DNA of 64,000 nt from Dugong dugon (lineage: Eukaryota; Chordata; Mammalia; Sirenia; Dugongidae), in the NCBI GenBank assembly GCA_030035585.1, contig CM057462.1, positions 143,246,734-143,310,733 on the forward strand, read 5' to 3'. Numbering within the stretch: the first letter of the stretch is position 1; every line of letters begins with the position of its first letter. Made by a program: the position numbers and the translations under genes. Positions 48,433 to 60,043 of this stretch are shown here, in pieces. A model generated the notes under the pieces. The model was not told the origin of the DNA and did not search any database. It saw only the letters and a list, made by a program, of their open reading frames with translations.

Positions 48433-48878
48433 TTATTTTGTAGTTTTCTTTTTTTTTTTTTTTATTTGTGGTTCTGACAATTTCTTTGTTCCTCTTACTC
48501 TCCTGTGCTGAATTCCATTTGTCTGTGGATTTTTTTTCATTTCTTTTATTTTTATAGATTTTGTTTTTAGTGAGATTTTACGTTTTTCTTCTTTATTTGG
48601 TTGAGTAGATTTGTTAACTTTCTTTGTGGTTACCTTGAAATTTACCCTTATCTTCCTAGTTTTGAACTAGTCTGTTATTACTTGGTATTGCCTCGTCTTC
48701 TTCTATATTAGAAGGTTCTATAGCTACACCATTTATTCCCTCTTTTATTGTTCTGACATTGCTGTCATTTGCAGATTAACTTCTCTGGTTTCCTGTTGTA
48801 AATATTTTGCTTTTTAATAGTTCTTGAGAGTTCATCTCCTTGGTTGGTATCTGACTGGTATGATCCTACATCCTAGAT

Positions 48879-49850
48879 TCAGGCTGTCATCTGATGTTTG
48901 TTCTCAAACCAAAGGACTCCCTTTAATAATTCTCGTAGGTTTTGTTTGATTTTTATATACTCTCTTAATTTCTGTTTATCTGGAAATGTCCTAATTTCAT
49001 CATCATATTTGAATGAGAGTTTTGCAGGATATATTATTCTTAGTTGGCAATTTTTTTTTTCTTTCAAGATTTTATATATGTCATCCCATTGCCTTCTTGC
49101 CTGCATGGTTTCTGCCAAGTAATCAAAACTTAGTCTTGTTTCCCCACTATATATGACTTTTCATTTTTCTCGAGCCGCTCTCAGGACTCTTTCTTGTCTT
49201 TGGTTTAGGGAGTGTGATTATGACATGCCTTGATGATTTGCTTTTAGGTCTATCCTATACGGGGTTCACTGAGCATCTTGGATGGTCAGCTTTTCATCTT
49301 TCATGGTATTAGGGAAGTTTTTTGTAAGCAATTAGTCAATGATCTTCTCTATGTTTTCCATTTTCTCCTCCTGTTCTGGAACTCTGATCACTTTCAGACT
49401 TTTGCTTTTGATTGTATCCCACATAATTTTCAGAGATTCTTCATTTTTCTTTATTCTTTTTCCTGATTTTTCCTCAATCAAAGTTGTATCCAACTGTTTA
49501 TCTTCAATTTCACTAACCCTATCTTCCACCACTTCAAACCTGCTCCTCAGCATTTCTATGACACTGTCTATTTCTGAAATCTTGTTGTTTATCTTTTGGA
49601 TTTCTAATTGTTTTTGTACGATTTCTAGTCGTGAATTTATTTTGGCATTTTTTCCCTGAATTCCTCCATTTTTTTGTCTGTATTTTCCATGAATTTGTCT
49701 ATTTTTTCCTCATTTTTGTCTCCTTTTTGCTTCAACTCTTGGATAGCTCTGAATATTAGAGAATTGAAGTCCCTATCAGGTAGTTCTTGTGCCTTTTCTT
49801 TTACTGGAAAGTCTTCTGGTGTTTTATTTTGGATGGCTAATGGAACCATC
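48879..49850 (-). pseudogene. L1 ORF1 remnant, three domains recognisable
   Basis: ORF1 RNA-chaperone remnant in three frames. The N-terminal coiled-coil part is at 49,637-49,849 ('EKIDKFMENTDKKMEEF'). The distal coil and start of the RRM are at 49,332-49,553 ('SRFEVVEDRVSEIEDKQLD' and 'IKSKSLKVIRVPE'). The C-terminal domain is at 48,879-49,118 ('ARRQWDDIYKILKEKKNC', 'RIIYPAKLSFKYD'). Frameshifts separate the pieces, and part of the RRM is only recognisable across them. Confidence 0.8.
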
Positions 49851-50099
49851 CTGTCCTGTTTTTTATGTGTTTTGATATTGTCTGCTGTCTTTAGGATATT
49901 CAGTAGTTATTTTCTTCATTTATTGATTGTAGATTTGTTTGTTTCATCTTGCTTTTTTGTTTTATTTGGTTATGTCTGAGCAGGTGAGCTGTGCGTTCTT
50001 TGTTTATTCGTTTGTGGATCTGATATTTTTCACCTCCTTTTCCAATGGGTAGGGCCAGTCACTCAGCTATAATGCAGCAGGACAGGTCCAGCTGAAGGG

Positions 50100-51342
50100 G
50101 AGGGGCTGGGAAGGTTGCTTGTGGCATGTACTGGAGCCGGCCCGGTGAGCCAGGGGTTAGCGCATGGCAGGTCATGCCTGTGGTGCTCTGGAGTGCAATG
50201 TTCAGCACAAGGTACAGACAGACAGGAGGGAGAGGTAGGGGGAGGTTGTGATGTGTGGATCTAAGTTGGTTATGGAAAAGAACAGAGAGAGGATAGAGAA
50301 ACCGGAGAAATAGAAAAAAAAAAGCGCTGAGACAATGTGCTGTTGAAGTGGAGAGACAAGAACCTGAGAAATGAAGAAAAAGAAAAAGGAAAAATAAATA
50401 AATAAAAATTAAAGAAAAAGATGCCCCCAGGGATCCCACTTATGCGGCTGCACACATCGGGGAAGCAGCTCCCAAGCTGTGTAGTATAACCCAAATACAC
50501 AGTGCCAGGTATTCAGGAGACAGGAAAAGAAGGTAAGTAGAAAGAGACAAGAAACTGAGAAATGAATTTAAAAAAAAGAAAGAGAAAACAAACAAAAAAG
50601 AGGAAAATAAAAAAGCCTTCAGGTATTCCACCAGCATGGTGGTGCAGACCGGGGAAGCTTTTCACCAGCTGAGTGGGGCTTCACAGCCTGTGAAGAAAAA
50701 GCAAAAATGGCACACAGAGTCAGGTGTTTGAGAGAAAGGAGGAGAAGGTAAGAGGCAAGGAAGAGACAAAAAGAGGTCAAAAAAAGTGACACCTGTAACA
50801 AAGAAATGCCAGTGAAGAAGCTGGCTGGTGTGGGCAGGGCGAAGCTGGGTGGCATGGAACCAGTGCCTCCCATGCCATGTTTTCTGCCCTCTGGGAAGCC
50901 AGGAATCAGCACTCCATGAAGCAGAAAATCAGCCTGCGAGGAAGCCAAGGATCAGCAAGCTGGGAAGCAGTGAAGGCTGACCAGGGGGAGGAAAGGGAGT
51001 GAGGAAATGTATCTCACTGGTTACCAGATGCTCTGTCTCCTGCTAGGAGCTCCATAAATCTGTTTTCCTGTACTCCCTGTCTGCCACTCTCCAACAGTAG
51101 TCCAAGATGGTGGATCCATGCTGCATTAGCTGATAGGGGACCTCTGCTTGTAACTCTCTTCATTCTCTGTTCTCTATCAGTTTCTTATTCCATTGTGTGC
51201 TTGGTTGAGTTCTTTATCTCTTCATTTAATGCTTAGTTTTCCAGGATTGGCATTTGTCTCTGTTTTACTTAGTTTTTCAGGTCTTTTCTGTGGAGGGATG
51301 GCACCGTGCTTCTGTCTATAGTGCTATGTCGGCTCCAGCCTT
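50100..51342 (-). promoter_or_regulatory. 5' UTR of the older L1
   Basis: It is shorter and less GC-rich than in the other two L1s. It holds only about one recognisable monomer-like unit (50,680-51,000, 'gaaaaagcaaaaatggcaca' through 'gaaatgccagtgaagaagct'). The start region retains 'ctgtggagggatggcaccgt' (51,287), matching the start of the plus-strand L1 in reverse. Confidence 0.55.
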
Positions 51343-51860
51343 CATTCCATTTAATTTTTGACAACTTCCAATTTTTCTCCATTCAGTCTTTGTACATTCT
51401 TTGTTCTAACTAATATTGGATGTTTCTTCTTTTTTTGAGTCATGCCTTATCAGCAAATGAAGATCCCAAAAGCTTTACTCCATCCATGCTGCTAAGGTTG
51501 AGTCTGCACTGAGGAGGCAGCTCTTCCCCAGTTATATTTTGAAGGGCTCATTTTCCAGTACTATATTAGACAATATCCATCTGCTATTCATAGGGATTTC
51601 AGTGGCTTTTTTTTTTTTTCTTTTTCCCCAAAAGTAGATCTCCACTTTCTTCTTTCTATTCCATCTTAGTCTGGAAGCTCTACTGAAACATGTCCACCAT
51701 GGGTAACACTGCCTGTATTTGAAATACCAGTTGTATAGCTTCCAGCATCACAGCAACACAGAAGCCAGCACAGTACTGCAAGTATGACAAGTAGTTGATG
51801 CAAAATATATCTCCACTCATTTGCAATTTGGTAATTTTTAAATTTTCCAGGTTTTATTCT
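51343..51860 (-). mobile_element. RTE-clade LINE, part 3 (5' end)
   Basis: It opens with the second copy of 'cattccattta' (51,343-51,353) and continues the RTE text interrupted at 43,653: 'gagtcatgccttatcagcaa', 'gaggaggcagctcttcccca', 'gtccaccatgggtaacactg', 'agcttccagcatcacagcaa'. The end is near 51,860. The minus 70-residue frame is RTE-derived but has no catalytic motif. Confidence 0.8.
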
Positions 51861-52732
51861 GTCTTTTGCAATACACAATAATGTGTCAAATGTTTTATTT
51901 TGCTGTTGTCATTGTTGATTTCTTTTAAATTTACTTTAAAAGAATACTACATGTTTATCAGAGAAATAACATAAGAATTGAAGTTTTTAAATCCCCAAAT
52001 AAAAAGATCTCTACTACAGTGAGCTGTGTTAAAATAATTTATAAACAGTTTCACTCTTATCTTCAATGCAAAATCATGAAAGAGACATTATTTTCTATAA
52101 TGCAAACAAATTTTGGTGGGCAGGAATGAGAAGTGCACATTTAGATTGCTCTCCACCTCTCCTATTATCCTTCTGCAAGGATATAGATATTAAGAATGTA
52201 CTTTAATGATGTTAGGACATACTTGTTTTAAAGTCCTTTATTTGGTAGGTTCTGCCAAATACTTTGGCTGATTCGCTATCACTACTTCCTTTGTGCGCAA
52301 TCCTCATTTCACGTCACTGGAAATGTGGTACTCGGCTGGCAAACAAAACTCTATAAGTCTCATAGCTATTTTTTTTTTTTAATTTTAGGTGAATTGGCTT
52401 ATAAAACTATCTTGGTGATATATGTACTACTGTCAAATTAGATTAAGTGTCTTAACAGGAATAAGGGAGAACTATGAACGGATGCTAAAAGAGTATGAAT
52501 ATGTGATTAAATTAATAATAAAAGTAAGTTCTCCACTTTAAGCACGCTATCTCATTACTCCAAAGACAAGGAAATTATATAAAATGAAGTATTTGAATTT
52601 CATTGTTTTTTTCTTTTTCAAATTAAGTCTATGTTAATTAGAATCCATTGGGAACCTCTTGAAAGTACAAACCCCAACAATGAAAGGTGGGAAAAGATAC
52701 ACAAAAATTTAAATTAAACCCCTATTTATTTC
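51861..52732. other. No gene recognised
   Basis: AT-rich spacer between two large L1 insertions. A T-run lies at about 52,371-52,382. Nothing else recognised. Confidence 0.45.
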
Positions 52733-52749
52733 AAAATCCAATTACTTTA
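52733..52749. repeat. 17-bp target-site duplication, left copy
   Basis: 'aaaatccaattacttta' lies directly before the L1 5' end and is repeated exactly at 63,340-63,356. The upstream base context (ttc before aaaa) fits an L1-endonuclease nick of TTTT/GA type on the opposite strand. Confidence 0.92.
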
Positions 52750-54795
52750 GGGGGGCGGGGCAAGATGGTGCTCTAGGCATAAGCACCACGCCGTCCCTCC
52801 ACAGCAAAGATCCGAAAAACTAAGCCTAACAGAGAATCAACAATCCTGAAACCCTAGAACATCAAATGAAGAGATAAAGAACTCAGCCAAACACCAAATG
52901 GAGTGAGAATACTGAAAGAGAATGGAGAGCAAGGAGAGACTCATGCAGAGATTCCTTACCAGCTAACGCAGCCCGGATCCACCATCTTGGATTCTTATTG
53001 GAGACCAGCAAACGGGAGAACGGGAGAGCAGCCTTGTGGAGCGTCCAGTGGGAGACGGAACGACTGGTAAATTGTGGTGCGCGCTTTCCCACCCCCCACC
53101 CCTCTCCGCCTCGGCTGGGGCTCCCCTGCTTCCCGTGGCCAGGGTCCCTGGGCTGGGAGGTGCCGGTGCTTGGATTCCACGCGCCCAGGCCGGCGGCTCT
53201 CTGAGAGCCATTTGTTGGCTGCTGGTGAAGCCTTTTCTGCCGCCTCCCCCTCCTTTTGCTAGGGTGCCTGGTTCCGAGCGCTGTCTTTGCTCTCTCCTGC
53301 GGGGCTGTAGGGCTGCGTTTGGGCGTGTGGCTGCTTCCAGGTCTGGGCTGCCGTGCTGGTGAGATCCCGGGGCCTTTGTTCGTTCGCCCCTCTGCTTCCC
53401 GTGGGCACGGTCTCTTAACCCCAAGACTGCCGGCTGCTTGGAATCTGCACACCTGAGCGGGGCTCTCTGGGTGCCGTTTGTTGGCTGCTGGTGTGGCATT
53501 TTCTGCTTCTTCTGGTTTCTCGCTTGCCTCTCGCTGCCTCACCCTCCTTTTGCTCGGGTCCATGTTTCCGAGCGCCATCTTTGCTCTCTCCTGTGGGGCT
53601 GTGGGGCTGCGTTCAGGCGTGTGGCTGCTTCCAGGTCTGGGCTGCTGCGCTGGTGAGATCCCAGGGCCTTTGTTAGTTCACCCCTCTGCTTCCCGTGGCC
53701 ATGGAATCTTAAACCCGAGAATGCTGGCTGCTTGGAATCCGCGCGACAGAGCGGGGGCTCTCTGGGTGCCGTTTGTTGGCTGTGGTGTGGCTTTTTCTGC
53801 TTCTTTTGGTTTCTCGCTTGCCTCTCACTGCCTCCCCCTCCTTTCCCTCGGGTGCCTGGCTAACTGCACCCTCTTAGCTCATTTCTGAGGGTCCCCAGAG
53901 CACAGGCAATTTGTGATATATGCTTTCCACTCTGCAACCTTCTTCACTCACACTCGGCTTCCTCTGTTTCCCAAGGACACAGTCTCTTGTCCAGAAACAC
54001 CAGCCAGCACGGGCTGGCTCTCTGACTACCATTCATTGACTGCTGGTGTTGCTTTTTTTTTTTTTAATTTAATTCTTTTTCTTTTTTGATTAGTTTTGTT
54101 TTCTTTTCACTCTTTTTCCCTTTTGTCTTTCTTCATTGCTCAGTTTCCTGTCTCTCTATCTCTTCCTTCTCTTTCTGATCCCTGAATACCAGGCGATGTA
54201 TGCCTCTGCACTTTCTGGCCAGGCTGTGCTGTGAAACCTGAGACCAACTCCCCCAGACCTCATAGCTGCATCGGTGGGATCCCTGGGAACTTTGCAGTTC
54301 TTTAACTTTACTGATTTTTATTTGTTCATTCTTTCCTTTTCTTTCTCTTCGCCCTTCTGGTTTCCTCCATCCCATAGTCTCTCATCTGTCCATTCCAACG
54401 ACAAGGTCCCCTAGCATTCTTTTATGTTTGTATGCTTTTCGCTCCTGCTCCTCTCTCCTCTCTCCCATATCCAGCTTAGCTTCACACATAACCATCTACC
54501 CGGTGCACCCTGCCTACCTGCACCGTGCACTTGATATCACACCACCAAGCTGTGCAGGCACGCTCTATTGGAACCTGCCCAGCACTGACTACCGACCGTG
54601 CTGGTGGCTGTGGTGAGTGTCACAAACAACCCGTCCCAGTGGCTCCTCTTCAGCTAGATCTGCCCATCTGTACCACAAGCACGAAACAAACAAAAAAATA
54701 ATAATAATAATCTACAATCAATAAACGAGAGAAATATCTACTGAATGCCCCGAAAACAGCAAATAATATAAAAACATTTACAAAAACAAGACAAG
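52750..54795 (+). promoter_or_regulatory. L1 5' UTR with tandem monomers
   Basis: This should be the internal promoter. 'CAAGATGG' at about 52,760-52,767 fits the YY1-type site found at the start of mammalian L1s. The GC-rich part (53,080-53,880) is built of tandem units: the 'tttgttggct' anchor ends at 53,220, 53,486 and 53,781, so units are 266 and 295 bp. The short unit lacks a piece of about 29 bp that the long one has ('ttcttctggtttctcgcttg'). The minus strand carries a 231-codon frame at 52,883-53,578. Confidence 0.72.
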
Positions 54796-55791
54796 ATGGC
54801 TCCAATAGGAGTCCAAATTAAAACACCAGATAACTCTCCTGTGGAAGAAAATGCACTAGGAGTACCTGATAGGTAACTCAAATCACTAATACTTGGAATT
54901 TTCCAAGAACTGAGGCAAAAAGCTGACAAACATGAGGAAAAAATAGACAAATTTATGGAAAATACAGACAAAAAATTGGAAGAATTCAGTAAGATGATAC
55001 GGGAACAAAATGCCAAAATAAATTCACAACTCAAAATTATACAAAAACAACAATTAGAAATCCAAAAGATAAACAAGATTTCAGAAATGGACGGTGTCAT
55101 AGAAAGGCTGAGAAGTAGATCTGAAACTGTGGAAGACAGGATCAGTGGAACTAAAGACAAACACTTGGATACAACTCTGTTTCAGGAAAACTCAGAAAAA
55201 AGAACAAACAAAAATGAAGAGATCCTGAGAGTTATGTGGGACACAATTAAAAGCAAAAACTTAAGAGTGATTGGCATCCCAGAACAGGGGGAGAAAACAG
55301 AAAACACAGAGAGGATCATTGAGGAACTGCTGACAGAAAACTTTCCCAATATCATGAAAGATGAAAAGCTGGCCATCCAAGAAGCTCAACGAACCCCATA
55401 TAGAAGAGACCCCAAAAGAAAATCACCAAGACATATCATATTCACACTCGCCAAAACTAAAGACAAACAAAGAATCCTGAGAGCAGGTCGTGAAAAACAA
55501 GAAGTCACATATAGAGGAGAAACAATAAGACTAATCTCAGATTATTCAGCAGAAACCATGCAGGCAAGAAGGCAATGGGATGACATATATAAAATCTTGA
55601 AAGAAAAAAATTGTCAGCCAAGAATAATATACCCTGCAGAACTCTCGTTCAAATTTGATGGTGAAATTAGGTCATTTCCAGATAAACAGAAACTAAAGGA
55701 ATATGCAAAAGTCAAACCAAACTTACAAGAATTATTAAAGGGAGTTCATCGATCTGAGGACAAACAGCTTCAGCCATCAGGCAGGACCTAG
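54796..55791 (+). pseudogene. L1 ORF1 (RNA-binding protein), one premature stop
   Basis: ORF1 proteins form trimers that bind L1 RNA. From the ATG at 54,796 the frame has 331 codons, with a single stop (TAA) at codon 27 (54,874-54,876). The rest is open as a 278-residue frame from 54,955. Domains from the 54,796 start: N-terminal segment, coiled coil about residues 50-140 ('QEIQK'-type heptads and 'VIERLRSRSETVEDRISG'), RRM beginning near residue 155 ('NLRVIGIPE'), C-terminal domain near 257 ('ARRQWDDIYKIL', 'RIIYPAELSFKFD'). The length is near the usual 330-380. Downstream initiation could still give an N-truncated protein; that is an inference. Confidence 0.88.
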
Positions 55792-56222
55792 GACCTAGGA
55801 CGCAGGTTCATATGAACCAGAGACCATTCTAGGAACTGAACTACTGAGGACTATCCAAAACGAAAAGAAATACAACAGGGAATCAGAGCAATCAATCAAA
55901 AGATGACAACAACATCAAAACAATGAAAGAGGGAACAAACAGCATAGGTATAGAACCTTCTAAAGGAGAGGAAGGCAAGGCGATACCAAGTAAGGGTAGA
56001 CAGCTTCAAACTTAGAAAGATAAGGGTAAAATTCATGGCAACCACAAAGAAAGTTAACAAACCAACTCATAAAAATAAAGACGAAAAACATAAAGTCTCA
56101 GCAAAAACAAAACCTACAAAAACAAAAGAAATGAACACAAAATCCACAAACAAAAGGAACTCAGCACAAGAGAGTAAGAAGAACAAAGAAAACTTCAGCA
56201 ACCCAAAAAAAAGCACTACAAA
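55792..56222 (+). other. 431-bp L1 inter-ORF region
   Basis: It is long compared with the about 60-bp spacer of human L1. The first half is stop-rich in the ORF1 phase. The second half is A-rich and contains the small frame listed next. The same region exists in the older L1 (about 48,436-48,878) and is deleted from the minus-strand L1 at 19-26 kb. Confidence 0.7.
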
Positions 56223-56226
56223 ATGA
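56035..56226 (+). CDS. Small lysine-rich inter-ORF frame, coding status unproven
   Basis: A 63-codon frame, very rich in Lys, Thr, Asn and Ser ('MATTKKVNKPTHKNKDEKH' at its start), lies between ORF1 and ORF2 in the ORF1 phase. Its stop overlaps the ORF2 ATG as ATGA (56,223-56,226), the layout used for termination-reinitiation in other systems. The homologous stretch in the older L1 (48,433-48,636, minus strand) is also free of internal stops and ends at the same place (TAA), but its first codon is AAG rather than ATG. The region's very low T content makes open frames easier by chance. I do not recognise a domain. It could be noise or a basic nucleic-acid-binding peptide. Confidence 0.3.
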   Translation: MATTKKVNKPTHKNKDEKHKVSAKTKPTKTKEMNTKSTNKRNSAQESKKNKENFSNPKKSTTK

Positions 56227-59200
56227 CAGCAACAAACTTCCATCTATCAATAATTACACTGAATTTAAATGGACTCAATGCACCCATACAGAGATGGAGA
56301 GTGGCAGAATGGATAAGAAAACAGGATCCATCAATATGCTGTCTACAAGAGACACACCTTAGAACAAAGATGTGAATTTATTAAAAATCAAAGGTTGGAA
56401 AAAAATATATCAAGCTAACAACTACCAAAAAAGAGCAGGAGTGGCAATTCTAATCTCAGATAAAATAGACTTTAAAACAAAATCTACCATAAAAGACAAA
56501 GAAGGACACTATATAATGATTAAGGGGATGATCCATCATGAAGACATAACCATAATAAATATCTATGCACCCAATGACAGGGCTCCAAAATACATAAAAA
56601 AAACTCTAACAGCACTGAAAAGAGAAATTGACAGTTACACAATAATAGTAGGAGACTTTAAAACACCACTCTCAGTAAAGGACAGAACAACTAAAAAGAA
56701 ACTCAGCAAAGATACAGAAGACCTAAAGGACACAATCAGCCAACTGGACCTCATAGACATATATAGAACAATCCATCCAACCGCTACAAAGTACACATTC
56801 CTTTCCAATGCACATGGAACGTTCTCCAGAGTAGACCACATCTTAGGCCACAGCGCAATCCTCAACAAGATCCAAAACACTGAGATAATTCACAGTATCT
56901 TCTCTGACCATAATGCCATCAAGGTAGAAATTAACACTAGAAAGAGCAAGGAAAAAAAAACAAACACATGGAAACTGAATAATACTCTGCTTACACATCA
57001 ATGGGTAATAGAAGAAATCAGAGATGGAATTAAAAAATTCCTAGAATCAAATGAAAATGAAAACACGTTACACCAATATCTTTGGGACACAGCAAAGGCA
57101 GTCCTCAGAGGACAATTTATAGCCATAGATGCATATACCAAAAAAGAAGAAAGGGACAAAATCAAAACATTAACTACAGAACTCAAACAAATAGAAAGAG
57201 AACAGCAAAAAAAGCCTACAACCACCGGAAGAAAGGAGATAGTAAAGATCAGAGTAGAAATAAATGAAATAGAAAACAGAAAAACAATAGAAAGAATCAA
57301 CAAAACCAAAAGTTGGTTGTTTGAAAGAATCAACAAAATCGACAAACCACTGGCCAGATTGACAAAAGAAAAAAGAAGAGGGCACAAATAACCCAAATAA
57401 GAAATGAAATGGGGGACATTACAACAAACCCAACTGAAATAAAAAAGATTATAACAGAATATTATGAAAAACTATATTCCAAGAAATTTGAAAACCTAGA
57501 GGAAATGAATAACTTTCTAGCAACACACTGCCTACCCAAACTACAACAAAGTGATATTGAAAATCTGAACAGACCCATAACAGGAGAAGAGATTTAAAAG
57601 GTAATAAAAAAACTCCCAACCAAAAAAAGCCCTGGCCCAGATGGCTTCACTGGAGAATTCTACAAAACATTTACAGAAGAGCTTGTACCAGTTCTACTCA
57701 AGCTATTTCAGAGCATAGAAGAGGAAGCAACACTTCCAAATTCATTCTATGAAGCCAGCATAACGCTGATACCAAAACCAGGCAAAGACATCACAAAAAA
57801 AGAAAATTACAGACCAATATCTCTCATGAAGATAGATGCAAAAATTCTGAACAAAATTCTACCCAATAGAATTCAGTATCATATCAAAAAAATAATACAC
57901 CACGACCAAGTAGGATTCATACCAGGTATGCAAGGATGGTTTAACATTAGAAAATCCATCAATGTAATTCACCACATAAATAAAAGGAAACAAAAAAACA
58001 CATGATCATCTCAATTGACGCAGAAAAGGCATTTGACAAAGTCCAACATCCATTCCTGATAAAAGCTCTCAATAAAATAGGTATAGAAGGGAAAGTTCTC
58101 AACATAATAAAGGGCATCTATGCAAAACCAACAGCCAACAACATTCTTAATGGAGAGAGGCTGAAAACATTCCCCTTGAAAACAGGAACAAGACAAGGAT
58201 GCCCTTTATCACCACTCCTATTTAACATTGTGCTGCAAGTTCTAGCTAGAGGAATAAGGCAAGAGAAAGAAATAAAGGGCATCCAAATTGGTAATGAAGA
58301 AGTTAAACTCTCCCTGTTTGCAGATGATATGATACTATACATAGAAAACCCTAAAGACTCCACAAGAAATCTACTGGAACTAACAGAAAAATTCAGCAGT
58401 GTGGCAGGATACAAGATAAACATTCAAAAATCAGTTGGATTCCTATATACCAGTAAAGAGAACGATGAAAAGGAGATCAAGAAATGAATACCATTTTCAA
58501 TAGCCCCTAAAAAGATAAAATACTTAGGAATAAATCTGACCAGGAATGTAAAAGACCTATACAAAGAAAACTACAAAACACTGCTGCATGAAACGCAAAG
58601 GGATTTACATAAATGGAAAAACATACCATGCTCATGGATAGGCAGACTCAACATTGTGAAAATGGCAATTCTACCTAAAGCAATTTACCAATACAATGCA
58701 ATCCCGATCCAAATACCAACAACATTCTTCAAAGAGGTGGAAAAACTGATTATTAACTTTATATGGAAAGGGAAGAAGCCCCGAATAAGTAAAGCACTAC
58801 TGAAGAAGAAGAATAACGTTGGAGGACTCACAATACCTGACTTCAGAACCTACTATACAGCTACAGTAGTCAAAACAGCCTGGTACTGGTACAACAACAG
58901 AGACATTGACCAATGGAACAGAATTGATAACCCAGATGTAAATCCATCCACCTACAGTCACCTGATTCTTGACAAGGGCCCAAAGTCCATCAAATGGGGA
59001 AAAGACAGTCTTTTTAACAAATGGTGCTGGCAAAACTGGATATCCATTTGCAGAAAAATGAAACAGGACCCATACCTCACACCATATACAAAAACAACTT
59101 CAAACTGGATTAAAGACCTGAATATAAAGCCTCAAACTATAAAATTCATAGAAGAAAAAATAGGACCAACACTTCAGGCCTTAATACATGGCATTAACAG

Positions 59201-60043
59201 GATACAAACCATAAACATCAACAAAAAATCCCAACAGATAAACTAGATAACTGGGATCTTCTAAAAATAAAAAACGTATGCTATTCAAAAGACTTCACCA
59301 AAAGAGTCAAAAGAGAACCTACAGACTGGGAAAAAATTTTTGGACAGTACAAGTCAGACAAAGGTCTAATCTCCATAATCTACAAGAAAATCCAACACCT
59401 CTACAACAAAAAGACAAACAATCCTATCAAAAAATGGAGAAAGTAAATGAACAGACACTTCAACAAGGAAGATATTCAAATGGCCAACAGACACATGAGG
59501 AAATGCTCGCGATCACTAGCCATTAGAGTAATGCAAATTAAAACCACAATGAGATACCATCTCACCCCGGCATCACTGGCACGAATCAAAAACCCTGGAA
59601 ATAACAAATGTTGAAGGGGCTGCGGGGAGATGGGAACTCTTATAAACTGCTGGTGGGAATGCAAAATGATAAAAGCATTTTGGAAAATGATATGGCGTTT
59701 CCTCAGAAAGCTAGAAATAGACATACCATTAGATTCAGCAATCCCTCTCTTAGGAATATATCCTAGAGAAATAATAGTCATCACTCAAATAGACATATGC
59801 ACACCTATGTTCATGGCAGCATTGTTCACAATAGCAAAACAATGGAAACAGCGTAGGTGCCCATCAACAGATGAATGGATAAACAGACTGTGGTACATAC
59901 ACACAGTGGAGTACTATGCAATGAGAAAGAACAACAATGAATTTGTGAAGCATCTCATAACATGGATGAAACTGGAGGACATTATGCTGAGTGAAATAAG
60001 TCAATCACAAAAGGACAAATATTGTATGAGACCTCTATTGTAA
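56223..60043 (+). pseudogene. L1 ORF2 (endonuclease/reverse transcriptase), broken
   Basis: It starts at an ATG overlapping the small upstream frame. EN motifs in order: 'LNLNGLNAPIQR', 'CCLQETHL', then a frameshift near 56,370 and the long frame 56,372-57,391 ('IINIYAPND', 'VGDFKTPL', 'SRVDHILGH', 'FSDHNAIKVEI'). In 'VGDFKTPL' the usual Asn is Lys (56,660-56,662), a change at an active-site position. Further breaks lie near 57,385 and at the stop at 57,595-57,597. The RT has '[18 protein letters not shown]' near 57,900 and an intact FADD box at 58,317-58,328 (frame 58,002-58,487). The rest is in 58,656-59,246, then C-terminal text with 'CWWECKMIKAFWKMIWRFL' in 59,630-60,043. It is dead as written. 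Confidence 0.88.

Larger units (their letters stand above)
43665..51342 (-). mobile_element. Near-full-length L1 (older subfamily) inside an RTE copy
   Basis: The poly-T end starts at 43,665. Going right there are the 3' UTR (to 44,627), ORF2 (44,628 to about 48,432), inter-ORF region, ORF1 (to about 49,850), a 5' UTR of lower GC content, and a 5' end near 51,342 at 'ggctccag'. Length is about 7.7 kb. It is more diverged than the other two long L1s. It has a (tg)n run at about 46,670-46,692 within ORF2. An 11-bp duplication brackets it. Confidence 0.9.

Noticed and set aside
53000..53900. CpG island promoter of a host gene
   Set aside because: The GC-rich stretch is the L1 5' UTR, bounded by the L1 start at 52,750 and L1 ORF1 at 54,796.
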